This document shows, piece by piece, positions 54,989 to 64,000 of a DNA stretch of 64,000 bases (the first letter of the stretch is position 1; every line of letters begins with the position of its first letter). A program made the translations under genes and the position numbers. This DNA is from Glutamicibacter sp. JL.03c (GTDB taxonomy: Bacteria; Actinomycetota; Actinomycetes; Actinomycetales; Micrococcaceae), in the NCBI RefSeq assembly GCF_025854375.1, contig NZ_CP107575.1, positions 1,736,001 to 1,800,000 on the forward strand, given 5' to 3'. Below the pieces are notes generated by a model. It searched no databases. It was not told where the DNA came from and worked only from the letters and a program-made list of their open reading frames with translations.

Positions 54989-56297
54989 GGGGGGTGTAGT
55001 AATTGGTGCCCACCAGATCATCGGGCAGGTATTGCTGGGTGGCAATGGAATGCGGCGCGTCATGGGCGTAGATATACCCCACGCCATGACCGAGTTGCTT
55101 GGCCCCGGGATAGTGCGCATCGCGCAGGTGATCGGGCACCAACGAGCCTTTGCCTTCTGCGACATCGGCCAGCGCGGCATTGGTGGCGTTGTAGGCGGCG
55201 TTGGATTTTGGCGCGGTGGCAAGATGCACCGTTGCATGGCCCAGCATGATCCGGGCTTCGGGCATGCCGGTGAGCTGCACCGACTGGGCCGCGGCGACCG
55301 CCAGGGGCAGTGCGGTGGGATCGGCCATGCCGATATCCTCGCTGGCGGAGATCATCAGGCGCCGGGCGATAAATCGCGGGTCCTCCCCTGCCGAGAGCAT
55401 GCGCGCAAGGTAGTGCAGTGCAGCATCCACGTCCGAGCCTCGGATGGACTTGATGAACGCCGAGATGATGTCGTAGTGCTGGTCGCCGTCTTTGTCATAG
55501 CGTTGCACGGCTTGGTCCATCGCCAGCTGGACGTGATCCTGGGTGATCCGCACCGGCGGTGTGACCTCCGCCCCGGCGGCATTCCACGCGACGGCCCCGG
55601 CCGCCTCGAGCACGGTCAGCGAGCGGCGGGCATCGCCCTGCGCCAGGCGGACGATGGCGTCGCGCTGCTCGTCATCCAGCTGGACCTGCCCGTTGAATCC
55701 GCGCTCGTCTTCGATGGCGCGTTCCAGCAGGGCTGCGAGGTCGCCATCGGTCAGCGGACGCAGGGTCAGCAGCAGGGAGCGCGAGAGCAGCGGGGAAATC
55801 ACCGAGAAGGACGGATTTTCGGTAGTGGCGGCGACCAGCACAACCACCCGGTTTTCGACTCCGGGAAGCAGCGCGTCCTGCTGGGCCTTGTTGAAGCGGT
55901 GGATCTCGTCGAGAAAGAGGACCGTGGTCATCCCGCGCAGGTCGCAGTCGTCCTTGGCCTGCTCGATGACCCGGCGAACGTCTTTCACGCCTGCGGTGAT
56001 GGCCGAAAGCTCGACGAACTTGCGATTAGTCGCTCGCGCAATCACGTGCGCGATGGTGGTCTTGCCGATGCCCGGCGGGCCGTACAGGATCACGCTGGCA
56101 GGCCCGGCCAGGCCTGTTTCAGGATTCTCGGCCAATTGGCGCAAGGGCGAGCCCGGACCAAGCAGGTGCTGCTGCCCGACCAGTTCCTCGAGCGAGCGCG
56201 GGCGCATCCTTACCGCCAGCGGCGGGCGGGGTCGGTTGACTTGGGCCTCGCGCGCGTCCTGCGGATCATCGGTCAGGGAATCGAACAAATCGCTCAC
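54972..56297 (-). CDS. rarA: Replication-associated recombination protein A (RarA/MgsA), C-terminus frameshifted
   Basis: 441 residues as it stands. AAA+ ATPase that acts at stalled replication forks. Walker [15 protein letters not shown] (near residue 75), Walker [22 protein letters not shown], sensor TTENPSF, and the oligomerisation domain with [32 protein letters not shown] and the ending [16 protein letters not shown]. After this the frame runs into HGQWR and a stop, where homologues continue with about 30 more residues; those are encoded in the next frame. Either a sequencing error in a six-G run or a true frameshift. Confidence 0.92.
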   Translation of the reverse strand: MSDLFDSLTDDPQDAREAQVNRPRPPLAVRMRPRSLEELVGQQHLLGPGSPLRQLAENPETGLAGPASVILYGPPGIGKTTIAHVIARATNRKFVELSAITAGVKDVRRVIEQAKDDCDLRGMTTVLFLDEIHRFNKAQQDALLPGVENRVVVLVAATTENPSFSVISPLLSRSLLLTLRPLTDGDLAALLERAIEDERGFNGQVQLDDEQRDAIVRLAQGDARRSLTVLEAAGAVAWNAAGAEVTPPVRITQDHVQLAMDQAVQRYDKDGDQHYDIISAFIKSIRGSDVDAALHYLARMLSAGEDPRFIARRLMISASEDIGMADPTALPLAVAAAQSVQLTGMPEARIMLGHATVHLATAPKSNAAYNATNAALADVAEGKGSLVPDHLRDAHYPGAKQLGHGVGYIYAHDAPHSIATQQYLPDDLVGTNYYTPHGQWR

Positions 56298-56380
56298 CGT
56301 CCAAGCCTACCGATATTCTGGTGTCAATGCGGTACCGGCCCTTCGGTCGCCGCTTATTGCCGATTGAGAGGATTTTCTGC

Positions 56381-56818
56381 ATGCGCGCCGTTGTCCAGGT
56401 CGCCAGCACCGCCCGCGTTGAAGTTGAAGGGGAAATTGTCGGGCAGCTCGACTCCCCCGGCCTGGTGATCCTGCTGGGCGTGACCCACGAGGACGATCAG
56501 GCCACGGCGCGCAAGGTCGCCGAGAAGATCTGGCAACTGCGCATCATGAAGGATGAAACCTCGGCGGCCGGCAACCAGGCGCCGCTGCTGGTGATCAGCC
56601 AGTTCACCCTGTACGGCTCGGTGCGCAAGGGCCGGCGCCCTTCCTGGTCCAATGCTGCGCCCGGCCCGGTCAGCGAGCCGCTCTACGAATACTTCGTGCG
56701 GTACCTGCGTGAACTCGGAGCGCACGTTGAGACCGGGCGGTTCGGGGCGATGATGGAGGTGTCGCTGACCAATAGCGGCCCGTTCACAGTGATCGTCGAT
56801 TCGGCGGACCTGGCCTAG
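56381..56818 (+). CDS. dtd: D-aminoacyl-tRNA deacylase
   Basis: 145 residues from the ATG at 56381, nine bases after GAGAGG. Hydrolyses D-aminoacyl-tRNAs and mischarged glycine. Both diagnostic motifs are present: the cross-subunit SQFTLYG (with its invariant Gln) and the Gly-cisPro NSGPFTVIVDS. Divergent from rarA; convergent with and overlapping padR by 4 bases. Confidence 0.95.
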   Translation: MRAVVQVASTARVEVEGEIVGQLDSPGLVILLGVTHEDDQATARKVAEKIWQLRIMKDETSAAGNQAPLLVISQFTLYGSVRKGRRPSWSNAAPGPVSEPLYEYFVRYLRELGAHVETGRFGAMMEVSLTNSGPFTVIVDSADLA

Positions 56819-57144
56819 TTGCCGGCAGCCTTCACCAGCTGCGCGAGCATCTCGAAGCTTGCGCGCTGCGCATCCAGCTCGGTTTGGCCGGCGGCGGAGA
56901 GTTCGTAGACTTTCCGGCCGGGCCCGCCCTGGCCTTCTTCCCATCGGGTTTCCAGGAAGCCCGAGGCTTCCAGCTTCGCCAATGCGGGATAGAGCGTTGC
57001 GCCCTTGATCGGACCGAAACCTCGTTCTTGCAGGATTTTGGACAGGGCGTAGCCGTGGGCTTGCCCGGACGACAATTCAGCCAGCAGCAGCATCGGAAGC
57101 ATGGCGCGTTGCCAGCTGCCGGGAAATGGCGAGTCCTTACTCAT
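56815..57144 (-). CDS. PadR family transcriptional regulator
   Basis: 109 residues from the ATG at 57144, overlapping the upstream gene end by 8 bases. Winged helix with the typical MLLLAELSSGQAHGYALSKILQERGFGPIKGATLYPALAKLEASGFLETRWEE and PGRKVYELSAAGQTEL. Short C-terminal dimerisation helix (PadR-s2 size). It is the second gene of a two-gene unit with a membrane protein, which is the usual PadR/partner layout. Confidence 0.92.
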   Translation of the reverse strand: MSKDSPFPGSWQRAMLPMLLLAELSSGQAHGYALSKILQERGFGPIKGATLYPALAKLEASGFLETRWEEGQGGPGRKVYELSAAGQTELDAQRASFEMLAQLVKAAGN

Positions 57145-58255
57145 CGCGCCCTTCTTCCAGGCCGCGGGCAAGGGCTCGCCTTTGGGCAAGCTTGGATTCC
57201 ACGTATTCTGCGCGGTTCGCGGGGCGCAATTCGTAAAGGGAAACCGCCGCAAAAATCGCAACGCATACGGCGAAGAAGATGTCCCATCCGCTGCGGTCCG
57301 GGGCCAGTGCCTCCGGCAGCAGGCTTGTGCCGTACAGGAATACTAGCGCCAATGGCAGCAACCGGAGCATGAGCCAGCGCCGCCGCAGTGCCTTGGCGGT
57401 GTTGACCCCCAGACCGATGGCGAATTCGTTGGGGGTGCCGAATTCCTCAACTATTGATGCCTCGCCTCCTGCCGTGCACATGGTTGACCAGTGCTCGCGG
57501 GCTGGTGCCAGGGCGGATGCCGCCTCTCTTCCACGCATTCCGTAGCGTCCGCGCAGCAGGCGCGCGGATTCGGCAAACCACGCTTCAGGATCGGCAAGAA
57601 CCATGGCATTGTTGTCCGTCGCTACGGGCTCGCCCTTGAATGGCAGCCAAAATGCGCCGGCTGCCAGCGCTATCCCGAGGATCGGTGCTAGCCAGTTGGG
57701 CATCGGCAGGGCCTGTTCACCACCGAGCGTGGCGATGAGTGCGGCAGCTGCGATAGATACCGCTATTCCGGCCACGCCTAGCGCCCAAGATCGAGCGAAT
57801 TTGCCTTTCACGCGGTAGAACCACCACAGGTGGCCGGATAAGGCGATTCCTGTGCCTGCGGTCAAGGCCGCTAGCTGCCAATAGCGCCACGAGTTCGCAG
57901 TCCAACCGTCACGGAATCCGACCCAAGTGCCAAAACCAGTGCATAGCAGGCCAACACCGATTCCGAGACCAACAAGCAATAGCATGCTGCTGTTGACCGG
58001 CATCTCCGAGTCCGCCAGCTGTTGCGGCGTCAGGCGAACGTAGGCCCGGACTTCACCGTATTCAAGGGGGTCGCCAAAAAGGTCCTCTGCAACTTCACCG
58101 CTATCCCGGATGGTGGCCAGGGCCTCTTCCAGTTCTTGGCCGCTCTGCGAATCATCCAAGTCATGCAGCAGCATGGCAAGCCTGAAGTCCTGCGCCCAAT
58201 CGCGGTCACGCGCCGGGTATTGCTCGACGATGTGCTGGGGTTTTGCCGAGGCCAA
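57137..58255 (-). CDS. Membrane protein with two HAAS-like segments, PadR partner
   Basis: 372 residues from a TTG at 58255 chosen because AAGGAG lies 5 bases before it; the frame is open 24 codons more to an ATG without a good site. Two similar soluble segments, each ending in a short FGDP/FGTP motif (SGEVAEDLFGDPLEYGEV near residue 70 and GGEASIVEEFGTPNEFAIGLG near 280), resemble the HAAS/DUF1700-type helical domain found beside PadR regulators. About four membrane helices lie between them and two at the C-terminus. Function not known; sensing of membrane state with PadR is inferred from layout. Confidence 0.78.
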   Translation of the reverse strand: MASAKPQHIVEQYPARDRDWAQDFRLAMLLHDLDDSQSGQELEEALATIRDSGEVAEDLFGDPLEYGEVRAYVRLTPQQLADSEMPVNSSMLLLVGLGIGVGLLCTGFGTWVGFRDGWTANSWRYWQLAALTAGTGIALSGHLWWFYRVKGKFARSWALGVAGIAVSIAAAALIATLGGEQALPMPNWLAPILGIALAAGAFWLPFKGEPVATDNNAMVLADPEAWFAESARLLRGRYGMRGREAASALAPAREHWSTMCTAGGEASIVEEFGTPNEFAIGLGVNTAKALRRRWLMLRLLPLALVFLYGTSLLPEALAPDRSGWDIFFAVCVAIFAAVSLYELRPANRAEYVESKLAQRRALARGLEEGRDE

Positions 58256-58278
58256 GAAGTCTCCTTGGATTGAAATGA

Positions 58279-58302
58279 CTAGTATGAAAACTAACCTAGT
58301 AT
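58279..58302. promoter_or_regulatory. Direct repeat upstream of the PadR unit
   Basis: CTAGTAT occurs at 58279-58285 and again at 58296-58302, a 17-base period, within the region that should hold the promoter of the HAAS-padR transcript. The first copy overlaps the palindrome ACTAGT. A PadR operator or promoter boxes are possible; unproven. Confidence 0.35.
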
Positions 58303-58340
58303 TAAAATCAGCATTAATCCGCATCATGGTCTTTTTGAGG

Positions 58341-58385
58341 CAAAAAGAAGCCGGATGGAACGCTTAAGCGCGTTCCATCCGGCTT
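58341..58385 (-). terminator. Intrinsic terminator after aspS
   Basis: Perfect 16-bp stem (58348-58363 / 58370-58385), six-base loop, followed on the minus strand by CTTTTTG. Lies 18 bases after the aspS stop. Confidence 0.93.
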
Positions 58386-58402
58386 GGTATAGCTACGTAA
58401 GA

Positions 58403-60202
58403 CTACTTGGCTTCAGCCTTGGCTTCGGCCTCTTCGGCCTTCTTCTTCTCAGGCTTGAAGTCGATGCCAGCTTCCTTGCGCTGCTGCGGGGTGATTGGCG
58501 CAGGAGCCTGGGTCAGCGGATCGAAACCGCCACCGGTCTTAGGGAAGGCGATGACGTCTCGGATGGACTCCGAGTTGGTCAGCAGCTGCAGGACACGGTC
58601 CCAGCCCAGGGCGATGCCGCCATGCGGCGGGGCGCCGTACTTGAACCCTTCGAGCAGGAAGCCGAACTGCGTGTCGGCCTGCTCCTGGGTGACGCCCATG
58701 AGCTTGAAGACGCGTTCCTGAACGTCGCGCTGGTGGATACGGATCGAGCCGCCACCAATTTCATTGCCGTTGCATACGATGTCGTAGGCGTAGGACAGCG
58801 CCGAACCTGGATCGGTGTCGAAGGTGTCCATGAACTCTGGCTTGGGGCTGGTGAAGGCGTGGTGCACAGCGGTCCAGGCGCCGGCACCCACGGCCACGTC
58901 GCCCGAGGCCACAGCATCGGAGGCAGCTTCGAACATTGGCGCGTCGACGATCCAGACGAAAGCCCAGTCACCTTCCTTGATCAAACCGGTGCGGTGGCCG
59001 ATCTCGACACGGACCGAGCCGAGCAGGGCGCGGGACTCGTTCTTCTTGCCCGCCGAGAAGAAGATGCAGTCGCCGGCAGATGCGCCGGTGGCTGCGGCCA
59101 AACCGGCCTTCTCCTCGTCCGAAAGGTTCTTGGCCACCGGGCCGGCCAGCTCGCCATCTTCCTTGATCAATACGTAGGCCAGGCCCTTGGCACCACGCTG
59201 CTTGGCGAATTCCTGCCAGGCATCCAGGGTGCGGCGTGGCTGCGAGGCGCCCCCAGGCATGACCACGGCGCCGACGTACTCGGACTGGAAGACCTTGAAG
59301 GAGGTGTTCGCGAAGTACTCCGTCATCTCGGTCAGCTCCAGGCCGAAGCGCAGATCCGGCTTGTCCGAACCGTACTTGGCCATGGCCTCCGAGTACGCCA
59401 TGCGGCGGATCGGGGTCGGGACCTGCACGTCGATCAGGCTCCACAGCTCGGTGACCAGCTTCTCGCCGAGCTCGATGATGTCATCTTCCTCGACGAACGA
59501 AGCCTCGATGTCCAGCTGGGTGAACTCCGGCTGGCGGTCCGCGCGGAAGTCCTCATCGCGGTAGCAGCGTGCGATCTGGTAGTACTTCTCGAAACCGCCC
59601 ACCTGAAGCAGCTGCTTGAACAGCTGCGGGGACTGCGGCAACGCGTACCAGCTGCCCGGGGTCAGGCGGGCCGGCACGACAAAGTCGCGGGCGCCTTCCG
59701 GGGTGGAACGGGTCAGGGTAGGGGTTTCGATCTCGATGTAGCCCTGATCGTGCAGCAGGTTGCGTGCCACGCGGTTGGCTTCCGAGCGCAGGCGGATGTT
59801 GCGTGCCGGGGTGGGGCGACGCAGATCCAGGTAGCGGTGGCGCAGGCGCGCCTCTTCGCCGACCTCGACATGCTCGTCAACCTGGAAAGGCAGCGGGGCG
59901 GCGGTGTTCAGCACGGTCACGGTGTCCGCGATGACCTCGATCTGGCCGGTTGGCAGGTTCGGGTTCTCGTTGCCTTCCGGGCGGCGCTCGACGGTGCCGA
60001 CGATCTGCAGCACGAACTCATTGCGCAGCGGGTGGAAATCCTCTTCATCGCGCACGACAACCTGGGCCACGCCCGAGGCATCACGCAAATCCAAGAAGGC
60101 GACACCACCGTGGTCACGGCGACGGGCGACCCATCCGGTAAGGGTGACCTGCTGTCCAATGTGCTCGGCGTTCAAGACGCCCAGCTGATGAGTGCGTAGC
60201 AC
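58403..60202 (-). CDS. aspS: Aspartate--tRNA(Asp/Asn) ligase
   Basis: 599 residues from the GTG at 60202, five bases after AAAGGA; a much longer open frame is not conserved upstream. Class IIb synthetase: OB-fold anticodon domain ([24 protein letters not shown]), motif 2 region [26 protein letters not shown], the GAD insertion domain, and motif 3 [14 protein letters not shown]-terminal Lys/Glu/Ala-rich tail. Whether it also charges tRNA-Asn cannot be told here. Confidence 0.96.
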   Translation of the reverse strand: MLRTHQLGVLNAEHIGQQVTLTGWVARRRDHGGVAFLDLRDASGVAQVVVRDEEDFHPLRNEFVLQIVGTVERRPEGNENPNLPTGQIEVIADTVTVLNTAAPLPFQVDEHVEVGEEARLRHRYLDLRRPTPARNIRLRSEANRVARNLLHDQGYIEIETPTLTRSTPEGARDFVVPARLTPGSWYALPQSPQLFKQLLQVGGFEKYYQIARCYRDEDFRADRQPEFTQLDIEASFVEEDDIIELGEKLVTELWSLIDVQVPTPIRRMAYSEAMAKYGSDKPDLRFGLELTEMTEYFANTSFKVFQSEYVGAVVMPGGASQPRRTLDAWQEFAKQRGAKGLAYVLIKEDGELAGPVAKNLSDEEKAGLAAATGASAGDCIFFSAGKKNESRALLGSVRVEIGHRTGLIKEGDWAFVWIVDAPMFEAASDAVASGDVAVGAGAWTAVHHAFTSPKPEFMDTFDTDPGSALSYAYDIVCNGNEIGGGSIRIHQRDVQERVFKLMGVTQEQADTQFGFLLEGFKYGAPPHGGIALGWDRVLQLLTNSESIRDVIAFPKTGGGFDPLTQAPAPITPQQRKEAGIDFKPEKKKAEEAEAKAEAK

Positions 60203-60293
60203 TACGATCCTTTCGGTCGGTTGGGAAAGTTTCTCCCCATGAAGTTTAGTGCACCCTCGAGGGGTGCCGTTGCGGGCAGCCAAGCCCAAAGCG

Positions 60294-61616
60294 TTAGCTG
60301 ATGGCGATCTTAAGGTCTTCGGCCGCAGGCATCCAGGACTGCGGATCGGCCGCAACTTGCTCGCCGGAGCGGATGTCCTTGACCTCGTGGGTGCCATCGG
60401 CGTGGGTGAACCAGACAAATGGAATTCCCCGGCGATCAGCGAATTTGATCTGCTTGCCGAACTTCTCCGCGCTGGCCGCCACTTCGCACGCGACGCCTCG
60501 CTCGCGCAGCTTGGACGCGACATCCTGGGCTTCGTGCCAGGACTCGTCAGTGGCCAGCGTGACGTATACCACCGATGGCACGCTGCGGCTGGCGGTGACA
60601 ACCTCTTCGGCGAGGATGCGGGAAATCAGTCGGGTCACCCCGATGGACAAGCCCACGCCCGGGTAATTCTTCTTGCCCTTGGAGGCCAGCGATTCGTAGC
60701 GGCCGCCGGAGCAGATGGATCCCAGGGACTCATGGCCCACCAGGACGGTTTCGTACACGGTGCCGGTGTAGTAGTCAAGGCCGCGGGCGATGGACAGGTC
60801 GGCCATGACCTTGCCCGGAGCACGCTTGGAGGCGGCATCGATCACCTGGGAGAGCTCATCGAGGCCGGTATCCAGCAGTTCATGGGTTACACCCAGGGCG
60901 CGGACCTGTTCGACGAAGGAAGTATCCAGGGTGCGGATCTTCGCCAGCGCCAAGGCCGCATCGGCCTGTTCGCGCGTCGCGCCGACTTCCTCAACCAGGA
61001 TCTTGGCGACAGCTTCATCGCCGATCTTCTCCAGCTTGTCGATAGCGCGCAGCACCGCGTCCGGGTCATCAAGGCCCAAGCCACGGTAGAAGCCCTCGGC
61101 CAGCTTGCGGTTGTTCACGCGCAGGCGGAAGTCGCCGATCGGCAATGCGGACAGGGCATCGGCAATGGTCAGCGCCAATTCGACGTCGTAGCTGAACGGC
61201 AGGGTGCCATCGCCCACCACGTCGATGTCCGCCTGGGTGAACTCGCGGAAACGGCCATCCTGCGGGCGTTCGCCGCGCCAGACCTTCTGCATCTGGTAGC
61301 GGCGGAACGGGAAGGCGAGGTGGCCGGCGTTCTCCACCACGTAGCGTGCGAAGGGCACCGTCAGATCGAAGTGCAGTGCCAGGGCGTTCGGATCGTTCTT
61401 GTCATCCTCGGCGGCTAGGCGGGAGAGCCCGTAGACTTCCTTGTCGATTTCCCCCTTGCGCAGCAATTGCGCGCGGGTTTCCACGGCACGGGTCTCGATA
61501 TTGGCGAATCCATGAAGCTCGAATACCTGACGCAAGGTGTCCAGCACGTGCTGTTCGACAGCCCGTTCGGCGGGAAGCCATTCGGGGAAACCTGATAGTG
61601 AGGCCTTGCGTGCCAT
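60294..61616 (-). CDS. hisS: Histidine--tRNA ligase
   Basis: 440 residues from the ATG at 61616, with AAGGAG four bases before it. Class II synthetase: the HisA motif [11 protein letters not shown], motif 2-like [30 protein letters not shown], and the C-terminal anticodon-binding domain. It is the type in which residues near 70-90 read [40 protein letters not shown]. Next to aspS as in many actinobacteria. Confidence 0.95.
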   Translation of the reverse strand: MARKASLSGFPEWLPAERAVEQHVLDTLRQVFELHGFANIETRAVETRAQLLRKGEIDKEVYGLSRLAAEDDKNDPNALALHFDLTVPFARYVVENAGHLAFPFRRYQMQKVWRGERPQDGRFREFTQADIDVVGDGTLPFSYDVELALTIADALSALPIGDFRLRVNNRKLAEGFYRGLGLDDPDAVLRAIDKLEKIGDEAVAKILVEEVGATREQADAALALAKIRTLDTSFVEQVRALGVTHELLDTGLDELSQVIDAASKRAPGKVMADLSIARGLDYYTGTVYETVLVGHESLGSICSGGRYESLASKGKKNYPGVGLSIGVTRLISRILAEEVVTASRSVPSVVYVTLATDESWHEAQDVASKLRERGVACEVAASAEKFGKQIKFADRRGIPFVWFTHADGTHEVKDIRSGEQVAADPQSWMPAAEDLKIAIS

Positions 61617-61758
61617 GAAACTCCTTAGTGCAATTTGGTCTACCACACCATCTTAAGCCTGTTTTGCAAGAAACCTGTGCACGTCGGCTTACTAAGAAAC
61701 GGAGGTCACAGGTAGAGTTGCCTATAGCAAGTGCTCGTAAAGTGAAAGAGTTTCAGCG

Positions 61759-63117
61759 GTGACCAGCAGTCAGCAATCCGACGACAGCCAGAAGACCCCT
61801 TTGCCGCAGGCGCAGAAGCCTGCCGCAAAACCGGTTGTAGCGCCCAGCGTCGCACACACCACTCCCCTCGATGAAGCGGCAAAATTCGCCCGTGTCACCG
61901 AGGACGGCCATGTCTTCGTGATTATCGATGGCGCCGAATTCCCAGTGGGCCAGTACCCAGATGCCTCGCAGGAAGAAGCCCTGGGCTACTTCGTGCGCAA
62001 ATATGACGATGCGCTCTCGCAGCTGATGCTGCTCGAGCAGCGTGTCGTGGCCAAGGCTCCGGCTGGCGAACTGGGCAAGGCCGTCCAGGCACTGTCGGCC
62101 ACCGTCGCAGAGCGACACATGGTCGGCGACATCCCGGCCCTGGAAACCCGTCTTGAAAATGCCCGCGTTGCCGTCGAGAGCCTGAACGCCGAACAGCGCA
62201 AGGCCCACGATGAGGCCCGTGCCGAACAACTGGCCGCTCGCGAATCGATCGTCGAGCAGGCCGAGGCCATGGCGGCCAAGCGCCCCGAGCAGATCCAGTG
62301 GAAGACCGCTTCGGCTTCCATGAATGAGCTGTTCGAGCAGTGGAAGGCCTCCCAGCGTTCCTCGGTTCGCCTGCCACGTGCCACCGAAGACGCACTGTGG
62401 AAGCGGTTCCGCGCCGCTCGCACCACCTTCGACCGCCATCGCCGCGCCTACTTCTCGCAGCTTGATTCGACCAATGCATCGGCCAAAGCCGTGAAGGAAG
62501 AATTGATCGCTCGTGCCGAAGCGCTGCAGAGCTCCACGGACTGGGCCGCTACCGCTGCCGAGTACCGCAAGCTCATGGACGAATGGAAGAAGTCGCGCCG
62601 CGCTTCGCGCAAGGATGACGACCAGCTCTGGAGCCGTTTCCGCGCGGCCCAGGATGTCTTCTTCCAGGCACGTGCCGCGGAGAACGCCAAGATCGACGAG
62701 GAATACGCGCAGAACCTTGTCGTGAAGGAGGCCTTGCTCGAGGAGGCCCGCGCTCTGCTGCCGATCAAGGATCTTGCCACGGCCAAGGCCAAGCTGGATT
62801 CCATCCGCGATCGCTGGGAAGCTGCCGGCAAGGTGCCGCGCAACGACTTGCAGCGCATCGAATCGGCACTGCGCCAGGTCGAAGACGCGGTCAAGGGCGC
62901 GGAAGACGAGCAGTGGCGCCGGTCCAACCCGGAGACCAAGGCTCGTTCGAACTCGATGCTCAGCCAGCTGCAGGACACGATCGCAGCGTTGGAAGATGAC
63001 CTTGCAGCAGCCCAGGCCAAGGGCAATGCGAAGCAGATCGCAGCTGCCCAGGAGGCTCTGGATGCACGCCGCATGTGGCTGAACACCCTGGAAAAGTCGG
63101 CAGCCGACTTCCAGTAA
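61759..63117 (+). CDS. DUF349 domain-containing protein
   Basis: 452 residues, GTG start. N-terminal Pro/Gln-rich part, then a series of helical repeats with RWEAAGKVPRND, LWKRFRAARTTFDRHRRAYF and LWSRFRAAQDVFFQARA, the repeated W-x-x-F-R-A pattern of DUF349. Strongly helical and likely coiled coil. Function unknown in actinobacteria; some homologues have been linked to RNA metabolism and to inner-membrane stress. Divergent from hisS. Confidence 0.88.
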   Translation: MTSSQQSDDSQKTPLPQAQKPAAKPVVAPSVAHTTPLDEAAKFARVTEDGHVFVIIDGAEFPVGQYPDASQEEALGYFVRKYDDALSQLMLLEQRVVAKAPAGELGKAVQALSATVAERHMVGDIPALETRLENARVAVESLNAEQRKAHDEARAEQLAARESIVEQAEAMAAKRPEQIQWKTASASMNELFEQWKASQRSSVRLPRATEDALWKRFRAARTTFDRHRRAYFSQLDSTNASAKAVKEELIARAEALQSSTDWAATAAEYRKLMDEWKKSRRASRKDDDQLWSRFRAAQDVFFQARAAENAKIDEEYAQNLVVKEALLEEARALLPIKDLATAKAKLDSIRDRWEAAGKVPRNDLQRIESALRQVEDAVKGAEDEQWRRSNPETKARSNSMLSQLQDTIAALEDDLAAAQAKGNAKQIAAAQEALDARRMWLNTLEKSAADFQ

Positions 63118-63177
63118 GTAATCCACAGATCGCCAGCACACCGTCAACGCGACGGCGCTTGCTGGTTCAGTAGCCAC

Positions 63178-63801
63178 ATGGAATCGAAAAATTACCAGGC
63201 TACCGGGCCAGGCGCCGTCGCGTTGCGCATTCCTGAGGACCTCTGGATCGCCGGCCAAATGTTCAGCCGCAATGAGTTGCAGGCAATGGTGTCGAATGGA
63301 CTGCTGCGCGAAGTGCTTGGAGATTGCTTTCTCCCCGGCCAGATTCAGATCACCGCGTCGCTGCGCGCGCGAATTGCCGCTTTCGTGTGTGGACGGGAAT
63401 TGAATTCGCGTACCGTTCTAGCGAGGCAAACCGCTGCATGGGTCCATGGGCTATTGCCCGAAGTTTTCACGATCTGCATCTACACCGATGCCTATCATCG
63501 CCCGTTTGAACCGGGCTTCGGCCTTAGGGCTGAATTCATGCAGGCCGTGGTGCCGGAGACGCAGATGGTTTTCCGCAGCCGGGTCAAGGTGACATCAGCG
63601 TTGCGCAGCGTCTGCGACTGCGCCCGCTTCGACCCGCTACCGATAGCAAGCCGCGTCCTGGAAAATGCAATCTCCCTGAACGATCCCTATCTGAATCTCA
63701 TCTCTATCAGGCAGAACCTGAATACCTATGAGAAATCTCCGGAAAGATCCCGTGCCCTGCGCCTCATCGACTCATTCGACGACATGGCGCAGGCCGCATG
63801 A
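63178..63801 (+). CDS. AbiEi-like antitoxin-family protein, orphan
   Basis: 207 residues. The N-terminal ~50 residues (RIPEDLWIAGQMFSRNELQAMVSNGLLREVLGDCFLP) fit the winged-helix of type IV AbiEi-like antitoxins, with a following TAAWVHGLLPE segment typical of these proteins in Micrococcaceae. No AbiEii nucleotidyltransferase toxin is nearby; the neighbours are the DUF349 gene and rel. The 60 bases before it have no clear promoter. Could also be an unrelated conserved hypothetical. Confidence 0.7.
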   Translation: MESKNYQATGPGAVALRIPEDLWIAGQMFSRNELQAMVSNGLLREVLGDCFLPGQIQITASLRARIAAFVCGRELNSRTVLARQTAAWVHGLLPEVFTICIYTDAYHRPFEPGFGLRAEFMQAVVPETQMVFRSRVKVTSALRSVCDCARFDPLPIASRVLENAISLNDPYLNLISIRQNLNTYEKSPERSRALRLIDSFDDMAQAA

Positions 63802-63820
63802 GCTTCCTCAGCAGTTGCTC

Positions 63821-64000
63821 TTAACGGCGTGAACCGGCAGTAGTGCGGTACACGTCGTACACGCCATCGATGCGGCGCACCTGATTGAGCACGTGGCTCA
63901 GGAATTTCGGATCGCCCATTTCGAAGGAGAAGCGCGAGAGCGCCACGCGGTCCTTGCTGGTCTGCACCGTGGCCGAAAGAATATTCAAGTGGCTCTCGGA
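63821..64000 (-). CDS. rel: RelA/SpoT family (p)ppGpp synthetase/hydrolase, 3' end only
   Basis: The last 59 codons, coming in from the right-hand window edge and ending at a TAA. The sequence ([55 protein letters not shown]) is the C-terminal ACT domain of long-form Rel proteins. The catalytic domains lie outside the window. Position beside hisS/aspS agrees. Confidence 0.9.
   Translation of the reverse strand, partial: SESHLNILSATVQTSKDRVALSRFSFEMGDPKFLSHVLNQVRRIDGVYDVYRTTAGSRR

Noticed and set aside
58355-60199. A plus-strand open frame of about 614 codons opposite aspS
   Set aside because: Antisense shadow of a certain gene and starts within the aspS terminator.

Overview
The window is core chromosome of a high-GC Gram-positive actinobacterium. 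Gene order (lepA-hemW-hrcA-dnaJ-rsmE, rpsT-holA-comEC-comEA, mihF-gmk-rpoZ-coaBC-metK-priA, pyrR-B-C-carA-carB-pyrF, alaS-ruvX-mltG-aro genes-efp-nusB, aspS-hisS-DUF349-rel), many GTG starts, an actinobacterial-type IHF and a degenerate PriA point to Micrococcaceae. The fairly moderate GC and the protein sequences look like Glutamicibacter/Arthrobacter; the genus is an inference. No rRNA, tRNA, CRISPR array, insertion sequence or prophage was seen.

Layout. 1-6.3 kb (mostly minus): CNNM transporter (cut by the window edge), ybeY, phoH, a GerMN lipoprotein on the opposite strand, rsmE, dnaJ, hrcA with a CIRCE operator. 6.4-13.2 kb: DUF3097 and DUF4870 proteins, hemW-lepA, an orphan PemK/MazF-like protein, rpsT with a strong terminator, holA. 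13.2-19.9 kb: comEC, comEA, degV, leuS preceded by a possible attenuator leader. 19.9-27.7 kb: a DUF222/HNH protein, the glycerol cluster glpD-glpF-glpK with a divergent SorC-type regulator, and an alpha/beta hydrolase. 27.7-33.6 kb: priA, metK, coaBC, rpoZ, gmk, mihF in one direction. 33.6-42.4 kb: the pyrimidine operon pyrR-pyrB-pyrC-(PH-like)-carA-carB-pyrF, with a PyrR-type RNA leader at the front and a 21-bp perfect terminator at the end. 42.6-54.7 kb: DinB-like protein, then a long minus-strand series rpsD, DUF948, a small membrane protein, alaS, ruvX, mltG, aroE, aroC, aroK, aroB, TPR protein, efp, nusB. 54.9-64 kb: rarA with a C-terminal frameshift, dtd, a PadR/HAAS-type regulator pair, aspS, hisS, a DUF349 protein, an AbiEi-like orphan and the 3' end of rel.

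Most of the window is housekeeping. The signals that standard annotation would not explain are: the rarA frameshift in a run of six Gs; the leuS leader (a -10 box, an apparently leaderless 8-codon ORF with one rare Leu codon, then an intrinsic terminator); the PadR regulator overlapping a membrane protein with two HAAS-like segments; the orphan MazF-like and AbiEi-like proteins; and the paired TTTGT-ACAAA sites between glpD and its likely regulator. I found no clearly new multi-gene system.
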